A DNA stretch of 64,000 bases from Streptomyces gardneri (lineage in GTDB: Bacteria > Actinomycetota > Actinomycetes > Streptomycetales > Streptomycetaceae), in assembly GCF_006539185.1 (NCBI RefSeq), contig NZ_BJMN01000045.1:1-64000 (forward strand). The letters are read 5' to 3'. A program made the translations under genes and the position numbers. Below, piece by piece: positions 27,255-35,579 of the stretch. Below the pieces are notes generated by a model. The model saw only the letters and a program-made list of their open reading frames with translations. It ran no database searches and was not told the origin of the DNA. Each line of letters opens with the position of its first letter. Within the stretch, counting starts at the first letter, position 1.

Positions 27255-27309
27255 CCATACCGTCCCCCGATCAGTGGAGTCGATCGCTGATCAAGGGGGA
27301 CCGGTATGG
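27255..27309. repeat. Imperfect inverted repeat over the start of the intein-like remnant
   Basis: CCATACCGTCCCCCGATCAG (27255-27274) pairs with CTGATCAAGGGGGACCGGTATGG (27287-27309), apart from three bulged bases; the loop is 12 bases. The right arm contains the ribosome site (AAGGGGG) and the ATG at 27306, so the hairpin could hide translation initiation or end the folE transcript. Confidence 0.6.
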
Positions 27310-27615
27310 GGTACGGGCTGACCAGCAAGATGCTGGTGAACCTGGTGGACAGCTGCGTCCAGGCGAAGGACGTGGCTCCTGGGCGCGCGATGTGGACGCT
27401 CGACGGCGACCGGACGGTGCAGACCACGGTCGTCGACGTGGCGGCGGTGAAAGCCCGTAAAGCCGTCGAGGTGGTCACGGACCACATGGCGTTCACTGCC
27501 AGTCCGGATCTGCTGCTGGCCACGCCGGACGGCTGGACGCACGCGGCGGACGTGTTGGGGCGCCCCCCACCCCACCTTCCTGGTGAACGGGCATCTCGTG
27601 CGTGAGCCCTGGTAG
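27306..27615 (+). pseudogene. Decayed intein/HINT-domain fragment downstream of folE
   Basis: From ATG 27306 the reading gives SC at residues 16-17, then PGRAMWTLDG, which resembles the start of an intein splicing domain. It continues with EVVTDHMAFTASPDLLLATP and DGWTHAADVLG, resembling the intein B block (T..H or T..D, P.H/P.L, GW..A.D). Shifted by one base, the same stretch reads HPTFLVNGHLV before a stop at 27613, like the C-terminal intein block (H.F.VNG..VHN) without its final HN. Any endonuclease is gone. The in-frame reading instead ends at 27605. I read this as a deleted, frameshifted intein or HINT domain; no database check was possible. Confidence 0.6.
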
Positions 27616-27670
27616 GGCCTCGTGGAGCCCGCAGCGCGGATATGTCGGTGCGGGCGGCTAGCCTGCGCGG

Positions 27671-28201
27671 ATGATGGAGACGATCTGCGACGACCGCCGT
27701 TTTCCCGCTGCGCTTGCCGATGTCGCCCGAGCCGAGTTCGTCTACGGCGACGAGGGCGAGGGCGTCGACTTCGAGCCGTACGACGCCTTCGACTCCGCCG
27801 AGGAGACCACGGACTGGCTCCGACACTGGACCGGCAACCACGAGCTCGACGGCGGTGACTACCGCGTCTTCGGGCAGGACGGGACCGGCGGCCTCGCCGC
27901 GATCTGGTGTGTGCGGCCGGGGCGACCGCTGGCAGAGCAGCCCGTGGTGTTCATGGGCTCCGAGGGCGAGCGCGGGGTGGTCGCCCGGAATCTGTCCGAC
28001 TTCCTGTGGGTGCTGGCCGATGGCTTCGGACCGGCGGAGGCGGCGCTGTACCTGGAGCGGGAAGCTCGGCCGGACGCGGCCCTGGCCGAGCTCGCAGAGC
28101 GGCACGCGACCTCTCCGCGTCGTACCGCCCGGGAGATCATCACTGAGGCGCAGGTCGAGTTCGCGACCTTCTCCGACGATCTCGACGAGCTCTGCCGCTG
28201 A
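27671..28201 (+). CDS. SMI1/KNR4 (SUKH)-like protein
   Basis: The 176-residue acidic protein has a pattern that fits the SUKH superfamily: GGDYRVFGQDGTGGLAAIW, VVFMGSEGERGVVARNLSDFLWVLA and a helical C-terminus. SUKH proteins often serve as immunity proteins in polymorphic toxin loci, and some act elsewhere. The assignment is by pattern only. ATG 27671 is followed by a second ATG at 27674; no clear ribosome site is present. It sits 55 bases beyond the HINT-like remnant, an association typical of toxin loci, and converges on the DUF3180 gene. Confidence 0.6.
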   Translation: MMETICDDRRFPAALADVARAEFVYGDEGEGVDFEPYDAFDSAEETTDWLRHWTGNHELDGGDYRVFGQDGTGGLAAIWCVRPGRPLAEQPVVFMGSEGERGVVARNLSDFLWVLADGFGPAEAALYLEREARPDAALAELAERHATSPRRTAREIITEAQVEFATFSDDLDELCR

Positions 28202-28211
28202 GCTGGAGCCT

Positions 28212-28703
28212 TCAGGCCCGGGCCTTGCCCGGGCCTTCGCCGTTGCCGTCGGAGTCTTCCGGGAGCTTGCAGACGCGCTCCAGGAAGAGGGCCGCCGCGA
28301 TGACGCCGATGCCCGCCACGACCGCGAGGGCCGCGTAGAGGGCCTGGTCGCGGCGGGCCGGGACGTCGAGGGAGCCGAGGAGGAAGACGCCCGTGCCGCC
28401 GTACATGCCGGCGACGAGGGCGGCCACCAGGGCGCTCGCCTGGCCGAAGACCACCGCGCGGGCCGCCATCAGGGGCTCGACGCCCTTGGCGCCGGGGCGG
28501 CGCTCGCGCTGGGCCTTGAGGCGGATGCGGATCGAGAGGGCGGTCGCGGTGAGGACGACCGCGATCACGGCGAGGACGATCGGTGCGGCGATCGGCACGC
28601 TGGGGAGGGTGCCGACGGAGTCCCAGAGGCGGGCGGCGCCCCAGGAGAGGATGCCCGCCACGAGGAACAGTCCGGTGAGCACCTTCAGCCGCAGTTGTTT
28701 CAC
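28212..28703 (-). CDS. DUF3180 membrane protein
   Basis: The 163-residue protein has four hydrophobic segments (LTGLFLVAGILSWGAARLW, VPIAAPIVLAVIAVVLTATA, RAVVFGQASALVAALVAGMYGG, LYAALAVVAGIGVIAAALFL) and a hydrophilic tail. This is the DUF3180 family, found next to folate genes in actinobacteria. Its function is unknown; the shared location hints at a link to folate or cell-envelope work. It follows folK on the minus strand after 48 bases. Confidence 0.9.
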   Translation of the reverse strand: MKQLRLKVLTGLFLVAGILSWGAARLWDSVGTLPSVPIAAPIVLAVIAVVLTATALSIRIRLKAQRERRPGAKGVEPLMAARAVVFGQASALVAALVAGMYGGTGVFLLGSLDVPARRDQALYAALAVVAGIGVIAAALFLERVCKLPEDSDGNGEGPGKARA

Positions 28704-28751
28704 CGGGTGTCCTTCACGTGGTCGCGGGGCGGTCTGCCACGAGCCTAACGA

Positions 28752-29351
28752 CTACTCGGGCAGACGGAGTTCCAGGTCGACACGGGGAGTGACGCCCGCA
28801 CTGCCGAGGACGGCGAGGAGATCGGCGACGGCGCCGCGGCCGGGGAGCTGGGCGGCGGGGTCCACGTCGTGCCAGGGGGCGAGGACGAAGGCGCGCTCGT
28901 GGGCGCGGGGGTGCGGGAGGGTGAGGACGGGGTCCTCGGAGACGACGTCGGCGTACGTGATGATGTCGACGTCGATGGTGCGGGCGCCCCAGCGCTCCTC
29001 GCGGACGCGGTGGAAGGCCTCCTCGACGGCGTGGGCCCGCTCCAGGAGGGAGGAGGGCGGCAGCGTCGTCTTCACGAGGGCGACGGCGTTGAGGTACGAG
29101 GGCTGGGTGCCCGGCTCGACGCCCCAGGGGGCCGTCTCGTAGACCGGGGAGACGGCTTTGACCCGGAGGCCGGGGGTGTCGCCGAGGGCGTCGACGGCGC
29201 CCTGGAGGGTCTCCAGGCGGTTGCCGAGGTTGGCGCCGAGGGCGAGGACGGCCCAGCGGGGGTTGGACAGGGTCGTGTCGGCCGCGTCGACGGTGGCGAC
29301 GACGGAGGCCGGTACGGGCTGGACGGTGGGGTCGCTCTGTGTCGGCTTCAT
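28752..29351 (-). CDS. folK: 2-amino-4-hydroxy-6-hydroxymethyldihydropteridine pyrophosphokinase
   Basis: The 199-residue enzyme contains the HPPK core: AVLALGANLGNRLETLQGAV, SPVYETAPWG, NAVALVKTTLPP, RVREERWGARTIDVDII and PHPRAHERAFVLAPW. It transfers diphosphate to 6-hydroxymethyl-dihydropterin in folate synthesis. An extra N-terminal stretch of about 37 residues (MKPTQSDPTVQPVPAS) precedes the core. ATG 29351 overlaps the folB stop (ATGA), showing translational coupling. It ends the folP-NTF2-folB-folK minus-strand operon. Confidence 0.95.
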   Translation of the reverse strand: MKPTQSDPTVQPVPASVVATVDAADTTLSNPRWAVLALGANLGNRLETLQGAVDALGDTPGLRVKAVSPVYETAPWGVEPGTQPSYLNAVALVKTTLPPSSLLERAHAVEEAFHRVREERWGARTIDVDIITYADVVSEDPVLTLPHPRAHERAFVLAPWHDVDPAAQLPGRGAVADLLAVLGSAGVTPRVDLELRLPE

Positions 29352-29707
29352 CGTCGGCTCCGGGTGATCGTGATGGTCACGTCGTCGAAGGGCACGGTGA
29401 TGGGGGCGTCCGGCTTGTGGACGACGACTTCCACTTCCTGTACCCCGGCGTGGCTGAGGCATTGCTGGGCGATGCGCTCGGCCAGGGTCTCGATGAGGTC
29501 GACGGGCTCGCCCTGGACGACGTCGACGACTTCCTCGGCGACGATGCCGTAGTGCACGGTCTTCGCCAGGTCGTCGTCGGCGGCCGCCGGGCGCGTGTCC
29601 AGGCCGAGGACCAGGTCCACGATGAAGGTCTGGCCCTCCTCGCGCTCCTTGGGGAAGACGCCATGGTGGCCCCGGGCCTTGAGGCCGCGCAGCGCGACAC
29701 GATCCAC
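29348..29707 (-). CDS. folB: Dihydroneopterin aldolase
   Basis: The 119-residue enzyme begins (M)DRVALRGLKARGHHGVFPKE and contains FIVDLVLGLDTR and KPDAPITVPFDDVTITI, as in DHNA. It cleaves dihydroneopterin to the HPPK substrate plus glycolaldehyde. GTG 29707 was chosen because GGAG lies 8 bases upstream and homologues start at this DRVAL. It is 121 bases downstream of the NTF2-like gene and overlaps folK, so the two enzymes acting in series are coupled. Confidence 0.95.
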   Translation of the reverse strand: MDRVALRGLKARGHHGVFPKEREEGQTFIVDLVLGLDTRPAAADDDLAKTVHYGIVAEEVVDVVQGEPVDLIETLAERIAQQCLSHAGVQEVEVVVHKPDAPITVPFDDVTITITRSRR

Positions 29708-29828
29708 GCGAATCACTCCTGCTGTCGTAGTTCGGGTGGCCACGCAGCCGGGTGCGGACGGCCGGGTGTCCACTTCGAATCTACCTGCGGGGACCGACAG
29801 CGCTTGCCGTCGGGGGGCCAAGGGTGGG

Positions 29829-30335
29829 TCAGGCCGTGGGTTCCGTGCCGTCCACGCCGGGGCCCTCGCTGTCCGTGTCCTCGGTCTCCGTGAGGACGGG
29901 GGAGGCGTGGTGGGACCAGATCTTCCAGCCGTCCTGTGTGTCGCGGAACACGTTGGTCGCGACGACGAGCTGACCGACGAGGGGGCCGAGCTCGGCCCCG
30001 TCCTCGGCCGGTCCGCCGCTGAGGATGTTCTCGGTGCACGTGACGACGGCGGTCGCGCCGGCCAGGGAGATCCTGAGGTCGGTGAGGAAGAACTGGATGT
30101 ACTCCGTGTTGGCCATGATCAGGGCGTACGAGCGGAGCACCTCGCCGCGGCCGGTGAGGACGGGCCAGCCGGGGTGGACGCAGGTGATGGGGGTGGCCCC
30201 GTCGTCGAGCCAGAGGGCGGAGACGGCTTCGAAGTCGCCGGTCTCCATCGCCTCGTAGAAGGCGGTGTTGGCGGCTTCGACGGCGGCTTCGTCGGCGGCG
30301 CGGCCCGCGGCTCCCCTTTCGTCCGGCCGGCTCAC
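29829..30335 (-). CDS. SnoaL/NTF2-like protein within the folate operon
   Basis: The 168-residue protein has the NTF2-like cone fold pattern: ANTAFYEAMETGDFEAVSALW, LTGRGEVLRSYALIM and VVATNVFRDTQDGWKIWSHHAS. Such proteins bind small molecules or carry out isomerase-like reactions; the role here is unknown. GTG 30335 overlaps the folP stop and has GGGAG upstream, so it is coupled to folP. The same gene order (folP, NTF2-like, folB, folK) appears in Streptomyces, which suggests a linked but unexplained function. Its acidic tail (TETEDTDSEGPGVDG) is disordered-looking. Confidence 0.87.
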   Translation of the reverse strand: MSRPDERGAAGRAADEAAVEAANTAFYEAMETGDFEAVSALWLDDGATPITCVHPGWPVLTGRGEVLRSYALIMANTEYIQFFLTDLRISLAGATAVVTCTENILSGGPAEDGAELGPLVGQLVVATNVFRDTQDGWKIWSHHASPVLTETEDTDSEGPGVDGTEPTA

Positions 30336-31192
30336 GCGGCTCCCTCGACGGCCCTGGCGACGCGTACGGCGTCGGCGGTGGCCCTGACCTCGTGGACGCG
30401 GACGGCCCAGGCGCCCTCGTGGGCGGCGATGGCGGAGACGGCGGCGGTCGCGGCGTCGCGCTCGCGGGCGGGGGGCGGGGTGGCGCCGTCGCGGGTGAGG
30501 ACGTGGCCGAGGAAGCGCTTGCGGGAGGCGGCGACGAGGAGGGGCCGGCCGAGGGCGCGGAGCTCGGGGAGGTGGGCGACGAGGGCCAGGTCGTGGGGGG
30601 CGAGCTTGGCGAAGCCGAGGCCGGGGTCGACGACGATGCGCTCGGGGGCGATGCCGCCGGCGATTACGGCGTCCAGACGGGTGCGGAGTTCGGCGACGAC
30701 CTCGGCGACGACGTCGTCGTACACGGCGAGGTCGTTCATGCCCTGGCTGAAGCCGCGCCAGTGCATGACGACGAAGGGGACCTCGGCGGCGGCGACGGCG
30801 GGGACCATGCCGGGGTCGGCGAGTCCGCCGCTGACGTCGTTGACGAGGACGGCTCCGGCTTCGACGGCGCGGGCGGCGACGGCGGCGCGCATGGTGTCGA
30901 CGGAGACGGTGACGCCTTCGGCGGCGAGGCCGCGGACGACGGGGACGACGCGGCGGAGCTCTTCCTCCTCGTCGACGCGGCTGGCTCCGGGGCGGGTGGA
31001 CTCGCCGCCGACGTCGACGAGGTCGGCGCCCTGGGCGACGAGGTCGAGGCCGTGCTTGACGGCGGCCGTGGTGTCGAACCAGCGGCCGCCGTCGGAGAAG
31101 GAGTCGGGGGTCACGTTGACCACGCCCATGACCGCGCAGCGGTCCCACTCCGGAAGGCCCTGGGCCGTGCCACGGTCGATCGTCGTACTCAT
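30332..31192 (-). CDS. folP: Dihydropteroate synthase
   Basis: The 286-residue enzyme has the DHPS signatures: MGVVNVTPDSFSDGGRW, GADLVDVGGESTRPGASRV, VNDVSGGLADPG, GLGFAKL and ASRKRFLGH. It joins 6-hydroxymethyl-dihydropterin diphosphate to p-aminobenzoate and is the sulfonamide target. ATG 31192 is the first gene of the leftward fol operon, followed by the coupled NTF2-like gene. The lysyltransferase gene lies upstream on the same strand, 50 bases away, so a shared transcript is possible. Confidence 0.96.
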   Translation of the reverse strand: MSTTIDRGTAQGLPEWDRCAVMGVVNVTPDSFSDGGRWFDTTAAVKHGLDLVAQGADLVDVGGESTRPGASRVDEEEELRRVVPVVRGLAAEGVTVSVDTMRAAVAARAVEAGAVLVNDVSGGLADPGMVPAVAAAEVPFVVMHWRGFSQGMNDLAVYDDVVAEVVAELRTRLDAVIAGGIAPERIVVDPGLGFAKLAPHDLALVAHLPELRALGRPLLVAASRKRFLGHVLTRDGATPPPARERDAATAAVSAIAAHEGAWAVRVHEVRATADAVRVARAVEGAA

Positions 31193-31242
31193 GTGTCCAG
31201 CGTAGGGCCCAGGGCCTTCCGGGGCGGGATCAGGCGGGTGGA

Positions 31243-33114
31243 TCAGGCCGCGTGGACCTCGTGCTTGGTGGCCGTCGGGGAGGGGGCGGGGAGCGTGGGC
31301 ACGATGTGGGCGCAGGGCCTCGGGGCCGGGACGGGGCGGCGGCGGGGGAAGGGGCGCGGGAGGGAGACGGTGACGAATCCTTCGGCGCGCATGGCGGCGA
31401 GGCTGATGCGGGGCAGGTCGCGGCTGTTGCGGTAGACGACGAAGCGGGGTTCCCAGCGGGGCCGGAACTTGGCGTTGAACTTGTAGAGCGACTCGATCTG
31501 GAACCAGCGGGAGAGGAAGACGAGCAGTCCGCGCCAGACACGGAGGACGGGTCCCGCGCCGATCTTCTCGCCGCGCGCGAGGGCGGAGCGGAACATCGCG
31601 AAGTTGAGGGAGACGCGCTCGATGCCGAGGGCCGGGGAGGCCTGGAGGGCGGCGACGATGAGGAGTTCGTTCATGCCGGGGTCGGCGGAGCGGTCGCGGC
31701 GCATGAGTTCGAGCGACATGCCGTCCGGGCCCCAGGGCACGAAGTGGATGATCGCCTTCAGGTCCCCGTAGGGGGAGGCGGGGTGGGCCGGGTCGTCGGG
31801 ATCGTCCTTGTGGGCGGTCGCTATGACGGCGTCTCCGTCGCCGGGGGCGCCGATGCGGCCGAGGGCCATGGAGAAGCCGCGCTCGGTGTCGGTGCCGCGC
31901 CAGTCGGCGGCGGCGCGGCGGACTCGTTCCAGCTCCTCGTCGTCGAGGTCGCGGACGCGGCGGACCTGGGTGGTGTAGCCGTTGCGTTCGATGCGCTTGA
32001 CCATCTGGCGGACGTTGCGCATGGCGCGGCCCGAGAGGGAGAAGTCGGCGACGTCGACGATCGCCTCGTCGCCGAGTTCGAGGGCGTCGAGGCCGGTCTC
32101 GCGGGTCCAGACCTGGCCGCCGGTCTCGGAGCAGCCCATGACGGCGGGGGTCCAGGAGTGGGCCTTGGCCTCGTCCATGAAGCGTTCGATGGCGCCGGGC
32201 CAGGCCTCGACGTCGCCGATGGGGTCGCCGCTGGCGAGCATCACGCCGGAGACGACGCGGTAGCAGACGGCGGCCTTGCCGCTGGGGGAGAAGACGACGC
32301 CCTTGTCGTCGCGGAGGGCGAAGTGGCCGAGGGAGTCGCGGCCGCCGTGCTGGTCGAGGAGGGCGCGCAGCCGGGTCTCGTCGTCGTCGGTGAGGCGGGC
32401 GGCCGGGTGCTCGGGCCGGAAGGCGAAGTAGATGGTGGTGAGGGCGGTGAGCATGCCGAGGGCGCCGAGGGAGTAGCCGACGGTCCAGTCGACGCCGCGG
32501 GTGTAGGCGACGGGGCCTTCGACGCCGAGGAGCCCGTAGAGGACGTGTTCGAGGCGGTCGGTGAGGCTGGGGTCGCCGACGACGCGGCGGGGGTGGGCGC
32601 TGACGATGACGAGGCCGAGGGCGATGGATCCGGCGCCCATGACGACGAAGTTGGCGAGCGCCCGCCAGCGGCTGCGCGGGTCGGGGAGGGCGGCGAACTC
32701 GTCGCGGTGGCGCAGCAGGAGGGCGAGGAGCGCGAGGGAGAAGAGGGCGCCGAGGACGGAGTGGCGCCAGACGAACTGGGCGGCGGCGCCGATGGGGAGG
32801 AGGACGACGGCGGCGCGCCAGGCCCGGCGCTTGTGCCGCTTGAGGCCGTGGGCGAGGAGCAGGAGGAGGACGCCGGCGCTGAGGGAGAGGGCGGCGGAGA
32901 GGGGGCCGAGGGTGCCGGGGAGGACTTCGGCGACCGCGTGCATGCGGCTGGCGCGGAAGCGGGGGAAGACTCCGGCGGCGATGTCGATCAGGCCGATGAG
33001 GGTGCAGGCCGTGCCGACGAGGGCGGGGACCTTCTCGGGGCGGGGGCCGCGCAGAATCCGGCGTACCTGAACCGGAACCAATCGCGATTTGTCCCCATCT
33101 ACCGTGACAGACAT
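31243..33114 (-). CDS. LysX/MprF-like phosphatidylglycerol lysyltransferase domain protein
   Basis: The 623-residue protein has an N-terminal multi-pass membrane region (about six segments in residues 30-240) and a C-terminal GNAT-fold LPG_synthase_C (DUF2156) domain: FALRDDKGVVFSPSGKAAV, GDPIGDVEAWPGAI, ALSGRAMRNVRQ-type VKRIERNGY and SLNFAMFRSALARGEKIG. In MprF-type proteins this transfers lysine to phosphatidylglycerol, and LysX adds a tRNA synthetase module, which is absent here. Membrane-lipid aminoacylation is inferred. It is divergent from the esterase gene, with 165 bases between. Confidence 0.85.
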   Translation of the reverse strand: MSVTVDGDKSRLVPVQVRRILRGPRPEKVPALVGTACTLIGLIDIAAGVFPRFRASRMHAVAEVLPGTLGPLSAALSLSAGVLLLLLAHGLKRHKRRAWRAAVVLLPIGAAAQFVWRHSVLGALFSLALLALLLRHRDEFAALPDPRSRWRALANFVVMGAGSIALGLVIVSAHPRRVVGDPSLTDRLEHVLYGLLGVEGPVAYTRGVDWTVGYSLGALGMLTALTTIYFAFRPEHPAARLTDDDETRLRALLDQHGGRDSLGHFALRDDKGVVFSPSGKAAVCYRVVSGVMLASGDPIGDVEAWPGAIERFMDEAKAHSWTPAVMGCSETGGQVWTRETGLDALELGDEAIVDVADFSLSGRAMRNVRQMVKRIERNGYTTQVRRVRDLDDEELERVRRAAADWRGTDTERGFSMALGRIGAPGDGDAVIATAHKDDPDDPAHPASPYGDLKAIIHFVPWGPDGMSLELMRRDRSADPGMNELLIVAALQASPALGIERVSLNFAMFRSALARGEKIGAGPVLRVWRGLLVFLSRWFQIESLYKFNAKFRPRWEPRFVVYRNSRDLPRISLAAMRAEGFVTVSLPRPFPRRRPVPAPRPCAHIVPTLPAPSPTATKHEVHAA

Positions 33115-33279
33115 GGCTTCCCGTACTTCCCGTGGTCCTGCGAGGGGTCTCTGACTCCGGCCGGGCCCTGCGGCGCGTTCGGCGGGCCGTACCGGCTGGT
33201 GCGCTCTCTATGACGGAGTCGCGCGGAGCCGGGTTCATCGGTTCACAGGAAATTCTTGGAAAGAAGGCTCGGTCGTCTC

Positions 33280-34392
33280 ATGGGGCTCATCAGCAACAAA
33301 GTCCTCGTGCTGGCCGTCGTGCTGGCCGTGGCGCTGTTCCTCGTCACGGTCTGGCTCTGGCCGCGGCTCGCGCGGCGCGGCTGGCGTGCGGTCGTGGGGC
33401 GGGTAGGGCTACTGCTCGTGACCCAGGTGGCGCTGTTCGCGGCCGTGGGTCTTGCGGCGAACCGTTCCTTCCTCTTCTACGGCTCCTGGGCGGACCTGTT
33501 CGGGCAGGAGCAGGACATGGGGGTGGTCGTCGACCACTCGGCCGCCGCGAAGGACGTGCGGGTGCTGGAGAAGCAGGGGCTGAAGGTGCCGGGCGGGTCC
33601 CGACCGGAGGTCGGCGGCCAGATACAGAAGGTCGTCGTCGCGGGGGAGCGGTCGGGGATCACCTCGCCGGCCTACGTCTACCTGCCGCCGGAGTACTTCC
33701 AGAAGCGGTACGCGAAGAGCACGTTCCCGGCCTCGGTGGTCCTCACCGGGTACCCGGGCACCGCGGAGAACCTGATCAAGGGGCTGAAGTACCCGAGGAC
33801 GGCGTACACCCAGGCGAAGGCCGGGAAGATGCAGCCGATGATCCTGGTGATGCTGCGTCCGACGGTGGCGCCGCCGCGGGACACCGAGTGCGTGGACATC
33901 CCGGGCGGCCCGCAGACGGAGACCTTCTTCGCGGAGGACCTGCCGAAGGCGGTCTCGGAGACGTACCGGGTGGGGACGAAGGCCCGGAACTGGGGCTTCA
34001 TGGGGAACTCGACCGGTGGGTACTGCGCGCTGAAGATCGCGCTGCACCACCCGGACCGGTACGCGGCGGGGGCGGGGTTCTCGGCGTACTACAAGGCGGC
34101 GGAGGACGTGACGACGGGCGACCTCTTCCACGGCGACGACCAGCTGCGCAAGCGGGGGAACCTGCTGTGGAGCCTGGACCACCTGCCGCAGGGGAAGTCG
34201 TCGTTCCTGGTGACGACGTCGAAGCAGGGCGAGGGCAACCTGAAGGGGACGCTCGACTTCGTCAAGAAGGTGAAGAGCCCGGCGCGGGTCTCGTCGATCA
34301 CGCTGGAGAGCGGCGGCCACAACTTCAACACGTGGAACCGGGAGATCCCGCCGGGGCTGGTCTGGATGGCAGGGCGGCTCAGCGCCGCCTGA
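33280..34392 (+). CDS. Membrane-anchored esterase-D/antigen 85-like alpha/beta hydrolase
   Basis: The 370-residue protein has a membrane helix (about 6-25) and a second hydrophobic segment (VGRVGLLLVTQVALFAAVG), then an alpha/beta hydrolase domain outside the membrane. The nucleophile elbow is GNSTGGY, the acid region FSAYYKAAEDVTTGD, and the histidine is in ESGGHNFNTWN. This fits the esterase D/mycolyltransferase-like family; Streptomyces lacks mycolic acids, so an ester or lipid substrate is unknown. ATG 33280 has AAGAAGG about 11 bases upstream. It converges on the choline ABC ATPase gene. Confidence 0.88.
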   Translation: MGLISNKVLVLAVVLAVALFLVTVWLWPRLARRGWRAVVGRVGLLLVTQVALFAAVGLAANRSFLFYGSWADLFGQEQDMGVVVDHSAAAKDVRVLEKQGLKVPGGSRPEVGGQIQKVVVAGERSGITSPAYVYLPPEYFQKRYAKSTFPASVVLTGYPGTAENLIKGLKYPRTAYTQAKAGKMQPMILVMLRPTVAPPRDTECVDIPGGPQTETFFAEDLPKAVSETYRVGTKARNWGFMGNSTGGYCALKIALHHPDRYAAGAGFSAYYKAAEDVTTGDLFHGDDQLRKRGNLLWSLDHLPQGKSSFLVTTSKQGEGNLKGTLDFVKKVKSPARVSSITLESGGHNFNTWNREIPPGLVWMAGRLSAA

Positions 34393-34447
34393 CGCCGACG
34401 CCCGGCCGCCCCTGCTGAAGTCGACGCCCCGCCGCCCCTCCTGACGT

Positions 34448-35434
34448 CTACTCCACCGTGGCCCTGCGGAGGGCGCGGTGCACTCCCTCCGGGGTGAGGA
34501 CGCCGAGGGGGCGGCCGGCGGCGTCGGTCACCGTGAGGCGGCCGGTGTCGTGCTGGAGGAGCAGGGCGAGGGCGTCCTTGAGGGAGGACCCGAGGGGTAC
34601 CTGGGCGTCGCCCTCGTATCCCTCGGGGCCCCCGGCGTACCGCTCGGTGCTTTCTGTCCGAGAGTCGAGGTCGGCCTCGGTGACGGGCGTGACGGCGAGC
34701 CGCTTGAGCCCGCGGTCGCTGCCGACGAAGTCCGCGACGTACGGGGTGGCGGGGGAGCCGAGCACGGTGGCGGGGGTGTCGAACTGCTCGATGCGGCCCT
34801 GCCCGTAGACGGCCATGCGGTCGCCCATGCGGACGGCCTCCTCGATGTCGTGGGTGACGAGGAGGACGGTCTTGCGGACGGTGGCCTGGAGCGCGAGGAA
34901 CTCGTTCTGGAGACGCTCGCGGACGACGGGGTCGACGGCGCCGAAGGGCTCGTCCATCAGGAGGACGGGCGGGTCGGCGGCGAGCGCGCGGGCGACGCCG
35001 ACGCGCTGGCGCTGTCCGCCGGAGAGCTGGGCGGGGTAGCGGGGGCCGTGGACGGCCGGGTCGAGGCCGACGAGGTCGAGGAGTTCGGCGGCACGCGCGC
35101 GTGCGGCGGCCTTCTTCCAGCCGAGGAGGGCGGGGACCGTCGCGGTGTTGTCGAGGACCGTGCGGTGGGGGAAGAGCCCGACCTGCTGGATGACGTAGCC
35201 GATCTTGCGGCGCAGGGCGACCGGGTCGACGTCGGCGATGTCGCGGCCGTCGACGAGGACGCGGCCGGAGGTCGGTTCGACGAGCCGGTTGACCATCATC
35301 ATCGTGGTCGTCTTGCCGCAGCCGGACGGCCCGACCAGGGTGACGAGTTCGCCCTCGGCGACCTCGAAGGAGAGGTCGTCGACAGCCGTGGTGCCGTCCG
35401 CGTACCGCTTGGTCACGTGCTCGAACCGGATCAT
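34448..35434 (-). CDS. Glycine betaine/choline ABC transporter ATP-binding protein (OpuCA-like)
   Basis: The 328-residue ATPase has a Walker A (GPSGCGKTTTMMM), the betaine-class signature LSGGQRQRVGVARAL and Walker B LLMDEPFGAVDP, with the IQQVGLFPHRTV Q-loop region. The C-terminus carries a partial CBS-like segment (LKDALALLLQHDTGRLTVTD), as in OpuCA. It should drive compatible-solute uptake with the divergently encoded permeases and binding protein. The gap to the first permease is 145 bases and would hold the promoters for both directions. Confidence 0.93.
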   Translation of the reverse strand: MIRFEHVTKRYADGTTAVDDLSFEVAEGELVTLVGPSGCGKTTTMMMVNRLVEPTSGRVLVDGRDIADVDPVALRRKIGYVIQQVGLFPHRTVLDNTATVPALLGWKKAAARARAAELLDLVGLDPAVHGPRYPAQLSGGQRQRVGVARALAADPPVLLMDEPFGAVDPVVRERLQNEFLALQATVRKTVLLVTHDIEEAVRMGDRMAVYGQGRIEQFDTPATVLGSPATPYVADFVGSDRGLKRLAVTPVTEADLDSRTESTERYAGGPEGYEGDAQVPLGSSLKDALALLLQHDTGRLTVTDAAGRPLGVLTPEGVHRALRRATVE

Positions 35435-35579
35435 GGTTCCCCATTCTGGCCCCTGGCCGCCGGGGGTGTGTGAAGGGCGTGTTGCCGCATTGTGGCGGAT
35501 CCCGGTGATTGTCGGTGCCGGGGGTTAGGGTCGTCAGACATACGTTCGGAGCGAGCGGACGACCCGGGGGGAGGGGCGG

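Noticed and set aside
34393..34447. Near-repeat GACGCC..CCGCCCCT between the esterase and opuCA genes
   Set aside because: Short and imperfect in a GC-rich convergent gap; not distinguishable from background.
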